From the NCBI RefSeq assembly GCF_001427905.1, contig NZ_LMEF01000012.1, positions 63,886 through 127,885 of the forward strand: a DNA stretch of 64,000 bases. The letters are read 5' to 3'. Made by a program: the position numbers and the translations under genes. Positions 28,228-36,495 of the stretch are shown piece by piece (position 1 is the first letter of the stretch; each line of letters opens with the position of its first letter). The notes under the pieces were generated by a model. The model saw only the letters and a list, made by a program, of their open reading frames with translations. It was not told where the DNA came from and ran no database searches. The DNA is from Flavobacterium sp. Root420. GTDB taxonomy: Bacteria; Bacteroidota; Bacteroidia; Flavobacteriales; Flavobacteriaceae.

Positions 28228-28798
28228 AACATGCTACTATTTCTGGTTCTAATTGCTTTTTCAAAATTACAGCTAATTTTTGTCGGCTTCTAAATAATTT
28301 TACTTTGACATTGTTGGCATTAATATTCATAATCTTCCCGATTTCCTCCAGGCTCTGATCTTCAAAATAAAATAAAGTGAGCAGGAAATTCTCTTCGCTC
28401 GGCAACAAATTCAAACAATTCTGAATGGTCTGCTTTCGTTCCTTATCTTCTAAAGCACTCAAAGCGTTGTCCATCGTTTTAATTAAATGTGCCGAAAATT
28501 CATCTATCGATATATTAAGATCTTCTTTTTTATTTTTCTTCAAACGATCTAAACACGTATTATATGCTATTTTATAAATCCATGTAGAAAATTTCGAATC
28601 GCCTTTAAACTTATTCAAAGAACTATAAATTTTGATAAAAGTGTCTTGTGCAACCTCTTCAGCTTCTTCTCTGTTTTTAATCATTTTCAAAGCCAAAGTA
28701 AAAATCATATCCTTATAACGATCGACCAGCACGGCAAAAGAATTGGTCTCGCCCTGCAGAATTTTATCGATATAATGTTGATCACTGATTGCACTCAT
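28211..28798 (-). CDS. ECF-type RNA polymerase sigma factor
   Basis: 195-residue sigma-70 family factor. Start chosen at the Met of MSAISDQHYIDKILQGE; the frame continues upstream but that part overlaps the promoter. Region 2 is at about 20-90 (LVDRYKDMIFTLALKMI, DTFIKIYSSLNKFKGDSKFSTWIYKIAYN). Region 4 is at about 135-185 (LPSEENFLLTLFYFEDQSLEEIGKIM, VKVKLFRSRQKL). Region 3 is absent, as in ECF factors. It leads an operon with a putative anti-sigma protein and a hydrolase. An ECF-type promoter directly upstream implies autoregulation. Confidence 0.92.
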   Translation of the reverse strand: MSAISDQHYIDKILQGETNSFAVLVDRYKDMIFTLALKMIKNREEAEEVAQDTFIKIYSSLNKFKGDSKFSTWIYKIAYNTCLDRLKKNKKEDLNISIDEFSAHLIKTMDNALSALEDKERKQTIQNCLNLLPSEENFLLTLFYFEDQSLEEIGKIMNINANNVKVKLFRSRQKLAVILKKQLEPEIVACYERER

Positions 28799-28807
28799 AT
28801 TATATAG

Positions 28808-28833
28808 GACGATGGTTTGTTTGTTTAGGTTAC
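28808..28833 (-). promoter_or_regulatory. ECF-type promoter of the sigma operon
   Basis: On the minus strand GTAACC (28828-28833), a 16-bp spacer and CGTC (28808-28811). Flanks TTTCTT before and CTAT after match the promoter at 29127-29152. This is the general form of ECF -35/-10 elements and sits 10 bp before the chosen start codon. Confidence 0.7.
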
Positions 28834-28910
28834 AAGAAATTTTTAAAAAAATGAAATTCCAATAAAAAAAAATCAAATTCCAATTTTCGGATACTAGCTT
28901 AGCCACAATA

Positions 28911-29012
28911 TTGTCATCTCGACGAAGGAGAGATCACACGCGAAACTCGACAACGATTGGCGATTTACTTTGCGGAGCTTCTAGTGTGATCTCTCCTTCG
29001 TCGAGATGACAA
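28911..29012. repeat. Inverted-repeat element with perfect 29-bp arms
   Basis: Left arm 28911-28939 (TTGTCATCTCGACGAAGGAG...), right arm 28984-29012, perfectly complementary over 29 bp with a 44-bp centre. No ORF and no transposase, so it is a small non-autonomous palindromic element. It sits between the two divergent ECF promoters; the rest of 28834-29126 has no gene. Confidence 0.85.
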
Positions 29013-29126
29013 AAATGGCAATAGCAACTTTGTAAAGATTAAAAAGATTTACAGACTAAAATTAACTGATAATCAGCAACTTTTGGAGTTTGGAATTTAA
29101 AATTTGGAATTTATTTTCAATTTCCT

Positions 29127-29152
29127 GTAACCTAAATAAAAAAGGTGTCGTC
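29127..29152 (+). promoter_or_regulatory. ECF-type promoter of the DUF6249 gene
   Basis: GTAACC (29127-29132), a 16-bp spacer and CGTC (29149-29152). Boxes, spacing and the adjoining TAAA are the same as in the divergent promoter of the sigma operon. Start codon is 36 bp downstream. Confidence 0.7.
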
Positions 29153-29188
29153 ATATGGAGTATCAATCAATTAAAAACATAAAAAATT

Positions 29189-29539
29189 ATGGGAGCACAA
29201 ATTTTAATACCAATTAGCCTTTTCTTAATGATCTTCGGGGTTTTCTATCTTATTTATTCAACACGAAACAGAGAACGTTTAGCTCTTATAGAAAAAGGAG
29301 TCGATGCGAGTATCTTTTTAAAAGGAAGAAGTAATGGGGTTCCATCGTGGAAAATCATTATTTTAAATACTGCTTTTCTTTTAATCGGAATTGGACTTGG
29401 ATTTTTTATTGCCTTATTTATTTCCACTTACACAGAAATGAATTCAGATGTTGTTTATCCTGCAACAATTATTACAATGTCAGGGGTAGGTTTACTGGTA
29501 GGGTTTAACAGAGCTAAAGATCTGGATAAAGAACAATAA
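29189..29539 (+). CDS. Small membrane protein, DUF6249-like
   Basis: 116-residue protein. A hydrophobic segment at 5-23 (ILIPISLFLMIFGVFYLIY) is followed by a charged loop with RNRERLALIEKGVD. Two more hydrophobic segments lie at about 55-78 and 88-106. The ALIEKG motif and topology fit the DUF6249 family, whose biochemical role is unknown. Its ECF-type promoter places it under the neighbouring sigma factor, so it is probably an output of that envelope-stress circuit. Confidence 0.75.
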   Translation: MGAQILIPISLFLMIFGVFYLIYSTRNRERLALIEKGVDASIFLKGRSNGVPSWKIIILNTAFLLIGIGLGFFIALFISTYTEMNSDVVYPATIITMSGVGLLVGFNRAKDLDKEQ

Positions 29540-29563
29540 GTTTTTTTTAAGTTAATATCGTTA

Positions 29564-29606
29564 AATAACGTATCAGGAAATAGTATCCCGATACGTTATT
29601 TTTTTA
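29564..29606. terminator. Bidirectional terminator
   Basis: AATAACGTATC (29564-29574) pairs with GATACGTTATT (29590-29600), followed by TTTTTT on the + strand and A-rich sequence on the other side. Separates the convergent DUF6249 and rnhA genes. Confidence 0.8.
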
Positions 29607-30086
29607 TTCCATTTTTGAATCTATGGTTTCGTAATATTCATCAATAGAAAGATTGGGCTGCATGGACGCCATAACCGCCAGTTGATCGCAGCGTTCGTTT
29701 TGTGGATGATTGTTGTGGCCTTTAATCCATTTAAAATCGACCTGATGTTTGCGATAAACAATTAAAAATCGTTTCCATAAATCAGGATTTTTTCTGCCAG
29801 CGAATTTCTTTTTTTCCCAGCCTAAAACCCAGCTTTTCAAAACAGAATCTACAACGTATTTTGAATCTGAAATAACTAAAACCTTCATATTTGGGTTTTT
29901 CAGTTTCTCCAAACCAACAATCACAGCCAACAGTTCCATCCTATTATTAGTAGTCAGACGAAAACCTTCGTAATATTCTTTTTTATAAGATGTTCCAACC
30001 AATTCCATTACCACACCATAACCTCCGTTTCCGGGATTTCCTTTTGCAGCGCCATCAGTATATATGTGTACTTCGTGTTGGGTCAT
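29604..30086 (-). CDS. rnhA: Ribonuclease HI
   Basis: 160-residue RNase H1, which degrades the RNA of RNA-DNA hybrids. The four acidic residues of the DEDD site are visible: IYTDGAAKGNPG (Asp), NNRMELLAV (Glu), ISDSKYV (Asp) and NERCDQLA (Asp), plus the catalytic-loop His region WIKGHNNHPQ. Length and order are those of the E. coli type without an N-terminal hybrid-binding domain. Confidence 0.96.
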   Translation of the reverse strand: MTQHEVHIYTDGAAKGNPGNGGYGVVMELVGTSYKKEYYEGFRLTTNNRMELLAVIVGLEKLKNPNMKVLVISDSKYVVDSVLKSWVLGWEKKKFAGRKNPDLWKRFLIVYRKHQVDFKWIKGHNNHPQNERCDQLAVMASMQPNLSIDEYYETIDSKME

Positions 30087-30100
30087 GTTTTATTTTTTTT

Positions 30101-30214
30101 CACCATATAAGTGATATAAGTTCATTTTAAACTTTCTCTACCAGCCTTTGTTCGTCATATAAGAAAAACAAGATTAGACATGCTATTATATTTACTGATA
30201 TCACTTATATGGCT
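30101..30214. repeat. ATATAAGT-type palindromic element
   Basis: Arms CCATATAAGTGATATAAGT (30103-30121) and ACTGATATCACTTATATGG (30194-30212) pair at 18 of 19 positions around a 72-bp centre. Same family as 3903-4137 and the single arm at 50889. Lies between rnhA and purN. Confidence 0.75.
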
Positions 30215-30236
30215 TAATTTTTTTGGAATTTGGAAT

Positions 30237-30824
30237 TTATTTTTTGGAATTTTCTTTTATCGAGTCTTCCAATACAGCCTGAATAATTTCCGGAAAATAT
30301 TTTTGTTCCAGTTCATGAATCTTTTCGGCTACTGTTTCCGGGGTGTCTTCCTCTGTTAAGGCTACATTTTTCTGGAAAATAATACCGCCTTCATCATAAT
30401 TTTCATTTACATAATGAATTGAAATTCCGGTTTCTTTCTCCTTATTATTGACTATAGCCCTGTGTATGTGCATTCCGTACATTCCTTTACCTCCATAATT
30501 AGGTAAAAGTGCCGGATGGATGTTGATAATTTTATTAGGATATTTCTCAATTATATTTTCAGGAAACTTTAATAAAAAACCAGCCAGAACTATCAGATCC
30601 GGGTCGATTTCTTGTATTTTTTGTAAGACGTTTCGTTCTAAAAGTTCGTTTTTTGAAAAGATTTCGACTGGAATTTGATGATTTTTTGCTCTTTCGATAA
30701 CTTTTGCCGAAGCATTGTTAGTAAATATTGAAACCACATTTGCAATTTTAGTTTTTGCAAAATATTTTATAATGTTTTCTGCATTAGTTCCTGATCCTGA
30801 GGCAAAAACGATAATTTTTTTCAT
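30237..30824 (-). CDS. purN: Phosphoribosylglycinamide formyltransferase
   Basis: 195-residue GART, transferring formyl from 10-formyl-THF to GAR in purine synthesis. Motifs: FASGSGTNAENI (phosphate binding), LAGFLLKFP, INIHPALLPNYGGKGMYG with the catalytic Asn/His, and the Asp in HYVNENYDEGGII. Second purine-related gene in the window besides the PurF-like gene, but not adjacent to it. Diverges from acpP. Confidence 0.95.
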   Translation of the reverse strand: MKKIIVFASGSGTNAENIIKYFAKTKIANVVSIFTNNASAKVIERAKNHQIPVEIFSKNELLERNVLQKIQEIDPDLIVLAGFLLKFPENIIEKYPNKIINIHPALLPNYGGKGMYGMHIHRAIVNNKEKETGISIHYVNENYDEGGIIFQKNVALTEEDTPETVAEKIHELEQKYFPEIIQAVLEDSIKENSKK

Positions 30825-30940
30825 AATCGAGTTTATTTTGAGAATGCAAAAAACGGAATAAAAATCGAAAATAAATAGTATTAAAAGGGCTTTCTTGAAA
30901 TTAATTTTATAAATTAGTGTTACATTTATAAACTAAATCG

Positions 30941-30969
30941 TTGTTTTAAAATAAAGTTTTTTATTTTTG
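30941..30969 (+). promoter_or_regulatory. Predicted acpP promoter
   Basis: TTG (30941-30943), 18-bp spacer, TATTTTTG (30962-30969). This is a near-ideal Bacteroidota promoter, 31 bp before the acpP ATG, in line with the high expression of acyl carrier protein. Confidence 0.75.
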
Positions 30970-30999
30970 CCAACAAATTAAATTCTAAAATTAAAGATT

Positions 31000-31236
31000 A
31001 TGTCAGACATTGCATCAAGAGTAAAAGCGATTATCGTAGACAAATTAGGTGTTGACGAAAACGAAGTTGTAACAGAAGCAAGCTTCACTAATGATTTAGG
31101 AGCTGACTCATTAGACACTGTTGAGCTTATTATGGAATTCGAAAAAGAATTTGATATTCAAATTCCAGACGATCAAGCAGAAAACATTGCTACTGTTGGT
31201 CAAGCTATTTCTTATATCGAGGAAGCTAAAAAATAA
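31000..31236 (+). CDS. acpP: Acyl carrier protein
   Basis: 78-residue ACP carrying growing fatty acids on a phosphopantetheine arm. The attachment site is Ser37 in [10 protein letters not shown]. The four-helix pattern, acidic surface and C-terminal SYIEEAKK are typical. Followed by fabF, as in most bacteria; a hairpin between them may attenuate readthrough. Confidence 0.98.
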   Translation: MSDIASRVKAIIVDKLGVDENEVVTEASFTNDLGADSLDTVELIMEFEKEFDIQIPDDQAENIATVGQAISYIEEAKK

Positions 31237-31347
31237 TAATACTGCACCCGGTTTCTAAAAATACCAATTTTTGAAATTCCATATTCCGATTGGAATTTGT
31301 CTTTTGATTTTTGTAATTTCTAAGGATCGGGTGTTATTATTTTTTTT
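31232..31347 (+). terminator. Long-loop hairpin between acpP and fabF
   Basis: AATAATACTGCACCCG (31235-31250) faces CGGGTGTTATTATT (31328-31341), then a run of T. The loop of about 77 nt is long, so it may be an attenuator or partial terminator rather than a full stop. The space to 31474 holds no gene. Confidence 0.5.
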
Positions 31348-31474
31348 AAAATTTAAATTTCGATTGGTTTTCAATCAAAAAGATATATTTATATTGTAAT
31401 GCCCATGGCTCTTAAGTAACAATACAATTAAGAAAGCGTGGGTTTTATTTGTTTAAAGTACAAAATACATATTT

Positions 31475-32728
31475 ATGGCATTAAGGCGAGTTGTTGTAAC
31501 AGGATTAGGTGCACTTACTCCTATCGGGAATAATATCCAGGATTATTGGAATGCACTTGTGAATGGGGTTAGCGGAGCGGCTCCTATAACATATTATGAT
31601 ACAGAGAAGCATAAAACGAAATTTGCCTGCGAAGTAAAAAACTTCAACATTGAAGACTACATGGATCGCAAGGAATCTCGTAGATTAGATAAATTTGCTC
31701 AATATGCAATTGCTGCCAGTGATGAAGCTATCAAAGATGCAGGACTTACAGATGATAATGTCGATAAAACAAGAGTTGGTGTTATCTGGGGAGCAGGAAT
31801 TGGAGGTTTAGAAACTTTTCAGGAAGAAGTAATTTATTATGCTAAAGGTGACGGAACTCCAAAGTTCAATCCGTTTTTTATACCTAAAATGATTGCCGAT
31901 ATCGCTCCTGCGCACATTTCGATGCGTAATGGTTATATGGGTCCAAATTATACGACGGTTTCTGCGTGTGCATCTTCAGCAAATGCGCTAATTGATGCTT
32001 TCAACTACATTCGTTTAGGAATGTGCGATATTATTGTATCTGGTGGTTCTGAAGCTGCTATTACCATTGCTGGTATGGGAGGTTTTAACTCTATGCACGC
32101 TTTATCTACAAGAAACGAAAGTCCGGAAACGGCTTCAAGACCTTTTGATGCAACCAGAGATGGTTTCGTTTTAGGAGAGGGAGCAGGAGCTTTGGTTCTT
32201 GAAGATTATGAACATGCTAAAGCCAGAGGCGCAAAAATTTATTGCGAAATTGGAGGAGGCGGAATGTCATCTGATGCTTACCACTTAACAGCACCGCATC
32301 CGGAAGGAATTGGTGTTATTGCAGTAATGAAAAATACACTAAGAGATGCTGGAATGAATCCTGAAGATGTTGATCATATCAATACACACGGAACTTCTAC
32401 TCCATTAGGAGATGTAGCCGAATTGAAAGCAATTAGTGCCGTATTTGGTGAGCATGCAAAAAATATCAATATTAATTCAACAAAATCAATGACAGGTCAC
32501 TTACTTGGTGCTGCCGGAGCTATTGAGGCAATTGCTTCTATTTTGGCAATGCAAAACAGTATTGTTCCTCCAACGATTAACCATACTGTAGTTGATGAAA
32601 AAATTGATCCTGCATTGAACCTTACATTAAACAAACCTCAAAAAAGAGAAGTAAATGTTGCCATGAGTAATACTTTTGGTTTCGGTGGTCACAATGCTTG
32701 TGTATTGTTTAAAAAATTAGTTGACTAA
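31475..32728 (+). CDS. fabF: Beta-ketoacyl-ACP synthase II
   Basis: 417-residue condensing enzyme extending acyl-ACP with malonyl-ACP. The Cys-His-His site is visible: SACASSANA (Cys165), THGTSTPLGD (His) and SMTGHLLGAAG (His, with Lys in NSTKSM). NTFGFGGHNA is the C-terminal oxyanion/gating loop. Start MALRRVVVTGLGALTPIG is the family's. Followed after 9 bp by rnc. Confidence 0.97.
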   Translation: MALRRVVVTGLGALTPIGNNIQDYWNALVNGVSGAAPITYYDTEKHKTKFACEVKNFNIEDYMDRKESRRLDKFAQYAIAASDEAIKDAGLTDDNVDKTRVGVIWGAGIGGLETFQEEVIYYAKGDGTPKFNPFFIPKMIADIAPAHISMRNGYMGPNYTTVSACASSANALIDAFNYIRLGMCDIIVSGGSEAAITIAGMGGFNSMHALSTRNESPETASRPFDATRDGFVLGEGAGALVLEDYEHAKARGAKIYCEIGGGGMSSDAYHLTAPHPEGIGVIAVMKNTLRDAGMNPEDVDHINTHGTSTPLGDVAELKAISAVFGEHAKNININSTKSMTGHLLGAAGAIEAIASILAMQNSIVPPTINHTVVDEKIDPALNLTLNKPQKREVNVAMSNTFGFGGHNACVLFKKLVD

Positions 32729-32737
32729 TTTCTGTAT

Positions 32738-33478
32738 ATGAATATTATCAAAAAAATATTTTCTAAATCCCGTTCTCTAGAAGACGGGATTTTTTTTGAC
32801 ACTATTCAGAAAATACTTGGTTTTCCGCCAGCAAATATTGATTTTTATAAGAAAGCATTTACGCACAGATCTTCAAATAAATTAGATCAGGCTGGACATC
32901 CAATTAATTATGAGCGATTAGAATTTTTAGGAGATGCTATGTTAAGTGCGGTAATTGCTGCGCATTTATTTAACAAAGCACCTAATGGTGATGAAGGTTA
33001 TCTGACCAAAATGCGTTCAAAAATTGTAAGTCGTGAGCATTTGAATGAATTAGGTAAAGATTTGAATTTAGTGCGCTTTGTAGAGAGTAAAGTGCCTATT
33101 CAGCATTTTGGAGAAAATATTCATGGTAATATTTTTGAATCGCTTATTGGAGCTATTTACCTGGATAAAGGATATTCTTTTTGCGAAAAATTTATACAAA
33201 AAAGAGTAGTTACTCCTTATGTCGATATTGCCCGACTTGAAGGAAAGGTAATTAGTTATAAAAGTTTAGTTATTGAATGGTGTCAGAAAGAGAAGAGAGT
33301 CTTTCATTATGACATTTTTGAAGATAATGGTATTGACGGACAACGCCTGTTCGGTGTCAAATTAAGTATAGACGATAAAGTAATCGCAAGAGCGCGAGCA
33401 ACTTCAAAAAAGAAAGCAGAAGAAAAAGCATCACAAAGAGCTTATTTTGCATTTCAGGAAAAAATAGATAAGAAATAA
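32738..33478 (+). CDS. rnc: Ribonuclease III
   Basis: 246-residue endonuclease for double-stranded RNA. Signature YERLEFLGDAML with the catalytic Glu/Asp is at about 60-72. The second metal site is in NIFESLIGAIYLDKG (about 128). A dsRNA-binding domain occupies about 170-240 (SYKSLVIEWCQKEKR...RATSKKKAEEKASQRAYF). Close behind fabF, so acpP/fabF/rnc form the common cluster. Confidence 0.96.
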   Translation: MNIIKKIFSKSRSLEDGIFFDTIQKILGFPPANIDFYKKAFTHRSSNKLDQAGHPINYERLEFLGDAMLSAVIAAHLFNKAPNGDEGYLTKMRSKIVSREHLNELGKDLNLVRFVESKVPIQHFGENIHGNIFESLIGAIYLDKGYSFCEKFIQKRVVTPYVDIARLEGKVISYKSLVIEWCQKEKRVFHYDIFEDNGIDGQRLFGVKLSIDDKVIARARATSKKKAEEKASQRAYFAFQEKIDKK

Positions 33479-33603
33479 CTACAAAAATACAGTTACTTTC
33501 TTAAAGCTATAACGTTTTCGTTTATAAATTAACAAAAACAAGCACATCTTAACTATTGATGGTCCGTTAGAAATAGTATATTTACACCTTGATTTTTCAT
33601 GAT

Positions 33604-34092
33604 ATGGCTATTCATAGATTGGATTTAGACGAATTTGACGAGATTGATTATTATTTAATGGCAATTCATACTTCATTAGAAGATTATAGACTGGCCTATT
33701 TTATCAATAAAAACCTTCCGATAAACTTAAGTAAGAGCAAAAACGAGATCCATGCTCAGACTAAGGAAGGCGAAGCAAATTTTTCCAGATTTTATTACTA
33801 TGATTTCGAAAAAGCCATTTCCTGGAATTTGATTCAGAATAAAAATGAAATCATTTCTGTGAGTACGAATGATTTCCAGAATTTGTTTTCTCATGAAACA
33901 AGTGAGGTTTCGACAACAATTCATTTACTTCCTGAATTCAAAAAGGTAGATTTTTTCCTGAAAATAGACAATAGCGATGAGGTTGTCGATTTTTCAGAAA
34001 TTCAGCAACAACTAAATTCAATAGAAAGTATTGCAGCAATATATGCTGTGGATACCAATAAAATAAAATCAAAAAACAATCTAATTTTTTAA
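33604..34092 (+). CDS. IPExxxVDY family protein
   Basis: 162-residue protein of a Bacteroidota-specific family without known biochemistry. ATG 33604 (MAIHRLDLDEFDEIDYYLMA) is preferred to the in-frame TTG at 33589. The family motif appears as LPEFKKVDFFLKI near residue 117. Six bp upstream of pyk and downstream of rnc. This order is conserved in related genomes as far as I recall, which hints at coupling to pyruvate kinase, but no function is assigned. Confidence 0.8.
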   Translation: MAIHRLDLDEFDEIDYYLMAIHTSLEDYRLAYFINKNLPINLSKSKNEIHAQTKEGEANFSRFYYYDFEKAISWNLIQNKNEIISVSTNDFQNLFSHETSEVSTTIHLLPEFKKVDFFLKIDNSDEVVDFSEIQQQLNSIESIAAIYAVDTNKIKSKNNLIF

Positions 34093-34097
34093 AAAAA

Positions 34098-35528
34098 ATG
34101 TTAACAAACAAGAAAACCAAAATTGTTGCTACTCTAGGGCCTGCATGTAGTACGAGAGAGATTATCAAGGATATGATCGACGCGGGGGTTAATGTGTTTA
34201 GAGTGAATTTTTCGCATGCTGATTACGAAGGAGTAAAAGATAAAATTAATATTATTAGAGGCCTTAACGAAGAGTTTGGTTACACAACTGCAATCCTTGG
34301 AGATTTGCAGGGACCAAAACTTAGAGTTGGTGTAATGGAAGAGGGAACTGTAGTTCAAGATGGTGATCTAATTACATTTACAACTGCAGAAGATATTTTA
34401 GGAACTGCTTCTAAAGTATTCATGAAGTATCAAAATTTCCCAAATGATGTTAATCCGGGTGAGCGTATTTTGCTTGATGACGGAAAACTTATTTTCGAAA
34501 TTATTTCTACTGACAAAAAAACAGAAGTTGTTGCTAAGGTTGTTCAGGGTGGAGAATTAAAATCTAAAAAAGGGGTTAATCTTCCAAACACAAAAATTTC
34601 ATTACCAGCTTTAACTGAAAAAGATATCGCAGATGCAATTTTTGCTATTGAACAAAAAGTAGACTGGATCGCACTTTCATTTGTAAAGACACCTCGCGAT
34701 TTACAAGATTTACAAGAATTGATTGCTAAGCATTCTGATGTTAAAATTCCAATCGTTGCTAAAATTGAAATGCCGGAAGCTCTTGAAAACATCGATAAAA
34801 TTATTGCATATTGTGATGGTCTTATGGTTGCTCGTGGAGATTTAGGAGTTGAACTTCCTGCACACGAAGTGCCATTGGTACAAAAAGATTTAATTCGCAG
34901 AGCTAAAACGGCAAGAATTCCTGTTATCGTTGCTACACAAATGATGGAAACAATGATTACAAGCTTAACGCCAACAAGAGCTGAAGTAAATGACGTTGCA
35001 AACTCTGTAATGGATGGAGCTGATGCTGTAATGTTGTCTGGAGAAACTGCTACAGGAAATTATCCGGTACAAGTAATCCAGAAAATGACTCAAATTTGTG
35101 AGGCTGTTGAGGATTCTCCGCTAATTCAGGTTCCACAAAACACACCACAAATTAAAACAAAACGTTTTGTTACTAAAACAGTTTGTCACCAGGCAGCTTT
35201 ATTAGCAAATGAAATCAAAGCAAAAGCAATTTGTACTTTAACAAATAGCGGTTATACAGCTTTCCAGATTTCGGCTTGGAGACCATCTTCTCATATTTTA
35301 GTGTTTACTTCAAACAAAAGAATCTTAACGCAATTGAATTTATTATGGGGAGTTAAATCATACTTCTATGATAAAGACGAAAGTACAGATGATACTGTAA
35401 CTGATGTTAACGAAATCGCAAAACAAAAAGGATACGTTGTAAAAGGTGATTATTTAATTAACCTTGCAGCAATGCCAATTAAAGAAAAAGGAATGGTTAA
35501 TACCATGAGAGTTTCTGAAATAGAATAA
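34098..35528 (+). CDS. pyk: Pyruvate kinase
   Basis: 476-residue glycolytic enzyme converting phosphoenolpyruvate and ADP to pyruvate and ATP. Barrel motifs are KIVATLGPACS, FRVNFSHADYEG, LGDLQGPKLRVG, IVAKIEMPEALENID (catalytic Lys), GLMVARGDLGVELP and PVIVATQMMETM. The C-terminal regulatory domain (about 345-476) is present. Directly behind the IPExxxVDY gene (5-bp gap) and closed by a terminator. Confidence 0.97.
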   Translation: MLTNKKTKIVATLGPACSTREIIKDMIDAGVNVFRVNFSHADYEGVKDKINIIRGLNEEFGYTTAILGDLQGPKLRVGVMEEGTVVQDGDLITFTTAEDILGTASKVFMKYQNFPNDVNPGERILLDDGKLIFEIISTDKKTEVVAKVVQGGELKSKKGVNLPNTKISLPALTEKDIADAIFAIEQKVDWIALSFVKTPRDLQDLQELIAKHSDVKIPIVAKIEMPEALENIDKIIAYCDGLMVARGDLGVELPAHEVPLVQKDLIRRAKTARIPVIVATQMMETMITSLTPTRAEVNDVANSVMDGADAVMLSGETATGNYPVQVIQKMTQICEAVEDSPLIQVPQNTPQIKTKRFVTKTVCHQAALLANEIKAKAICTLTNSGYTAFQISAWRPSSHILVFTSNKRILTQLNLLWGVKSYFYDKDESTDDTVTDVNEIAKQKGYVVKGDYLINLAAMPIKEKGMVNTMRVSEIE

Positions 35529-35553
35529 TTTTCTTTTTAAGATTATAATTTAC

Positions 35554-35586
35554 AAAGCCATTCGATACGTCGAATGGTTTTTTTTG
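35554..35586 (+). terminator. Intrinsic terminator after pyk
   Basis: Stem CCATTCGA-TACG-TCGAATGG followed by eight T. The remainder up to 35791 shows no gene. Confidence 0.88.
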
Positions 35587-35791
35587 GTTTAAATTTTAAT
35601 GAATTTTGATTGTATGTTTTTAAACAATATGGCATAAATCTTCATTTCCGTCTTATTTACTTCCCCTCAAAAACGATAAACTGTTTAATTTTATCAAAAA
35701 ACACACTTCTTTTTTAAATTTTGAAGAGAAAATTGGATTTCAACAATGGTGTTTTTTTAACACTTATTTGTACTTCTTCCATAAATTCTAA

Positions 35792-36145
35792 AATATAAGA
35801 ATCGAAGGAGAACAAGCTTTCGGAAGTCCGCCATTTTATCTTTTGCCCGGAATCAATTTAAGAGGAATTCCAGCGGCCAGATACATGGGAAAAACAAGTA
35901 TAGTTACTGAAGCCGAATTTAGATGGGATTTGTACAGAAGATGGAGTCTTATGGCTTATGGTGGTGTGGCGAGCGCTTTTAATGATTGGGATCAGGCTTT
36001 TGCGAAACCCGTTGTGTACAGTTACGGATCTGGATTCAGGTATTTACTGGCTCGTAAATTCAAATTACGAATGGGTGTAGATGTGGCAAAAGACCCGGAA
36101 CAATGGGCTTATTATATTGTTTTTGGAAGCAATTGGATGCGATAA
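35792..36145 (+). pseudogene. C-terminal remnant of an Omp85/surface-antigen beta-barrel protein
   Basis: An open frame after a TAA at 35789 encodes about 117 residues: FGSPPFYLLPGINLRGIPAARY, then EAEFRWDLYRRWSLMAYGGVASAF and ...DPEQWAYYIVFGSNWMR. This is the last strands of a BamA/TamA-like barrel: the (L)RG(I/Y)P loop, the alternating strands and a terminal aromatic-rich strand ending near the C-terminus. There is no ATG before the conserved region and the N-terminal 70 % or more of such proteins is missing. It therefore looks like a decayed fragment. A terminator follows it. Confidence 0.7.
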
Positions 36146-36162
36146 ATCTTTAGAATATATAA

Positions 36163-36205
36163 AAACAAAACCCCGACAAGAATCATTTTGTCGGGGTTTT
36201 GTTTG
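36163..36205 (+). terminator. Intrinsic terminator
   Basis: AAACAAAACCCCGACAA pairs perfectly with TTGTCGGGGTTTTGTTT (loop GAATCATT). It follows the Omp85 remnant. The rest of 36206-36495 holds TTATCTAATT words shared with 21580-21610 and no gene. Confidence 0.88.
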
Positions 36206-36495
36206 GGAAATGGTTTCTATTTGTTATTGTTTGAATTCGCTTACTTGTATAACTACAGCAAGAAGACGACATTCTTTTGAATGTTTAATAAGATCATCCA
36301 AAATTATCTTATTATCTAATTAACCCATTTTCTAATTAATTTCTCTTTTGCATATTTTGTAGGTTTTTATAGATTAATAAAAACATTGTGTAAAAATTAA
36401 CGGCAAAGCGTTAGTTTTATTAGTTAATATTTAATTGATTTGTAACAAAAATTAATTAAAGGTTACTAATAAGTTAACTATTTAAATCATTGATT

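Noticed and set aside
28799..28906. N-terminal extension of the ECF sigma factor
   Set aside because: The extra 36 codons overlap the predicted ECF promoter and do not resemble sigma region 2.
28911..29012. Insertion sequence
   Set aside because: No transposase or ORF; only a 102-bp inverted repeat, so it is kept as a small non-autonomous palindromic element.
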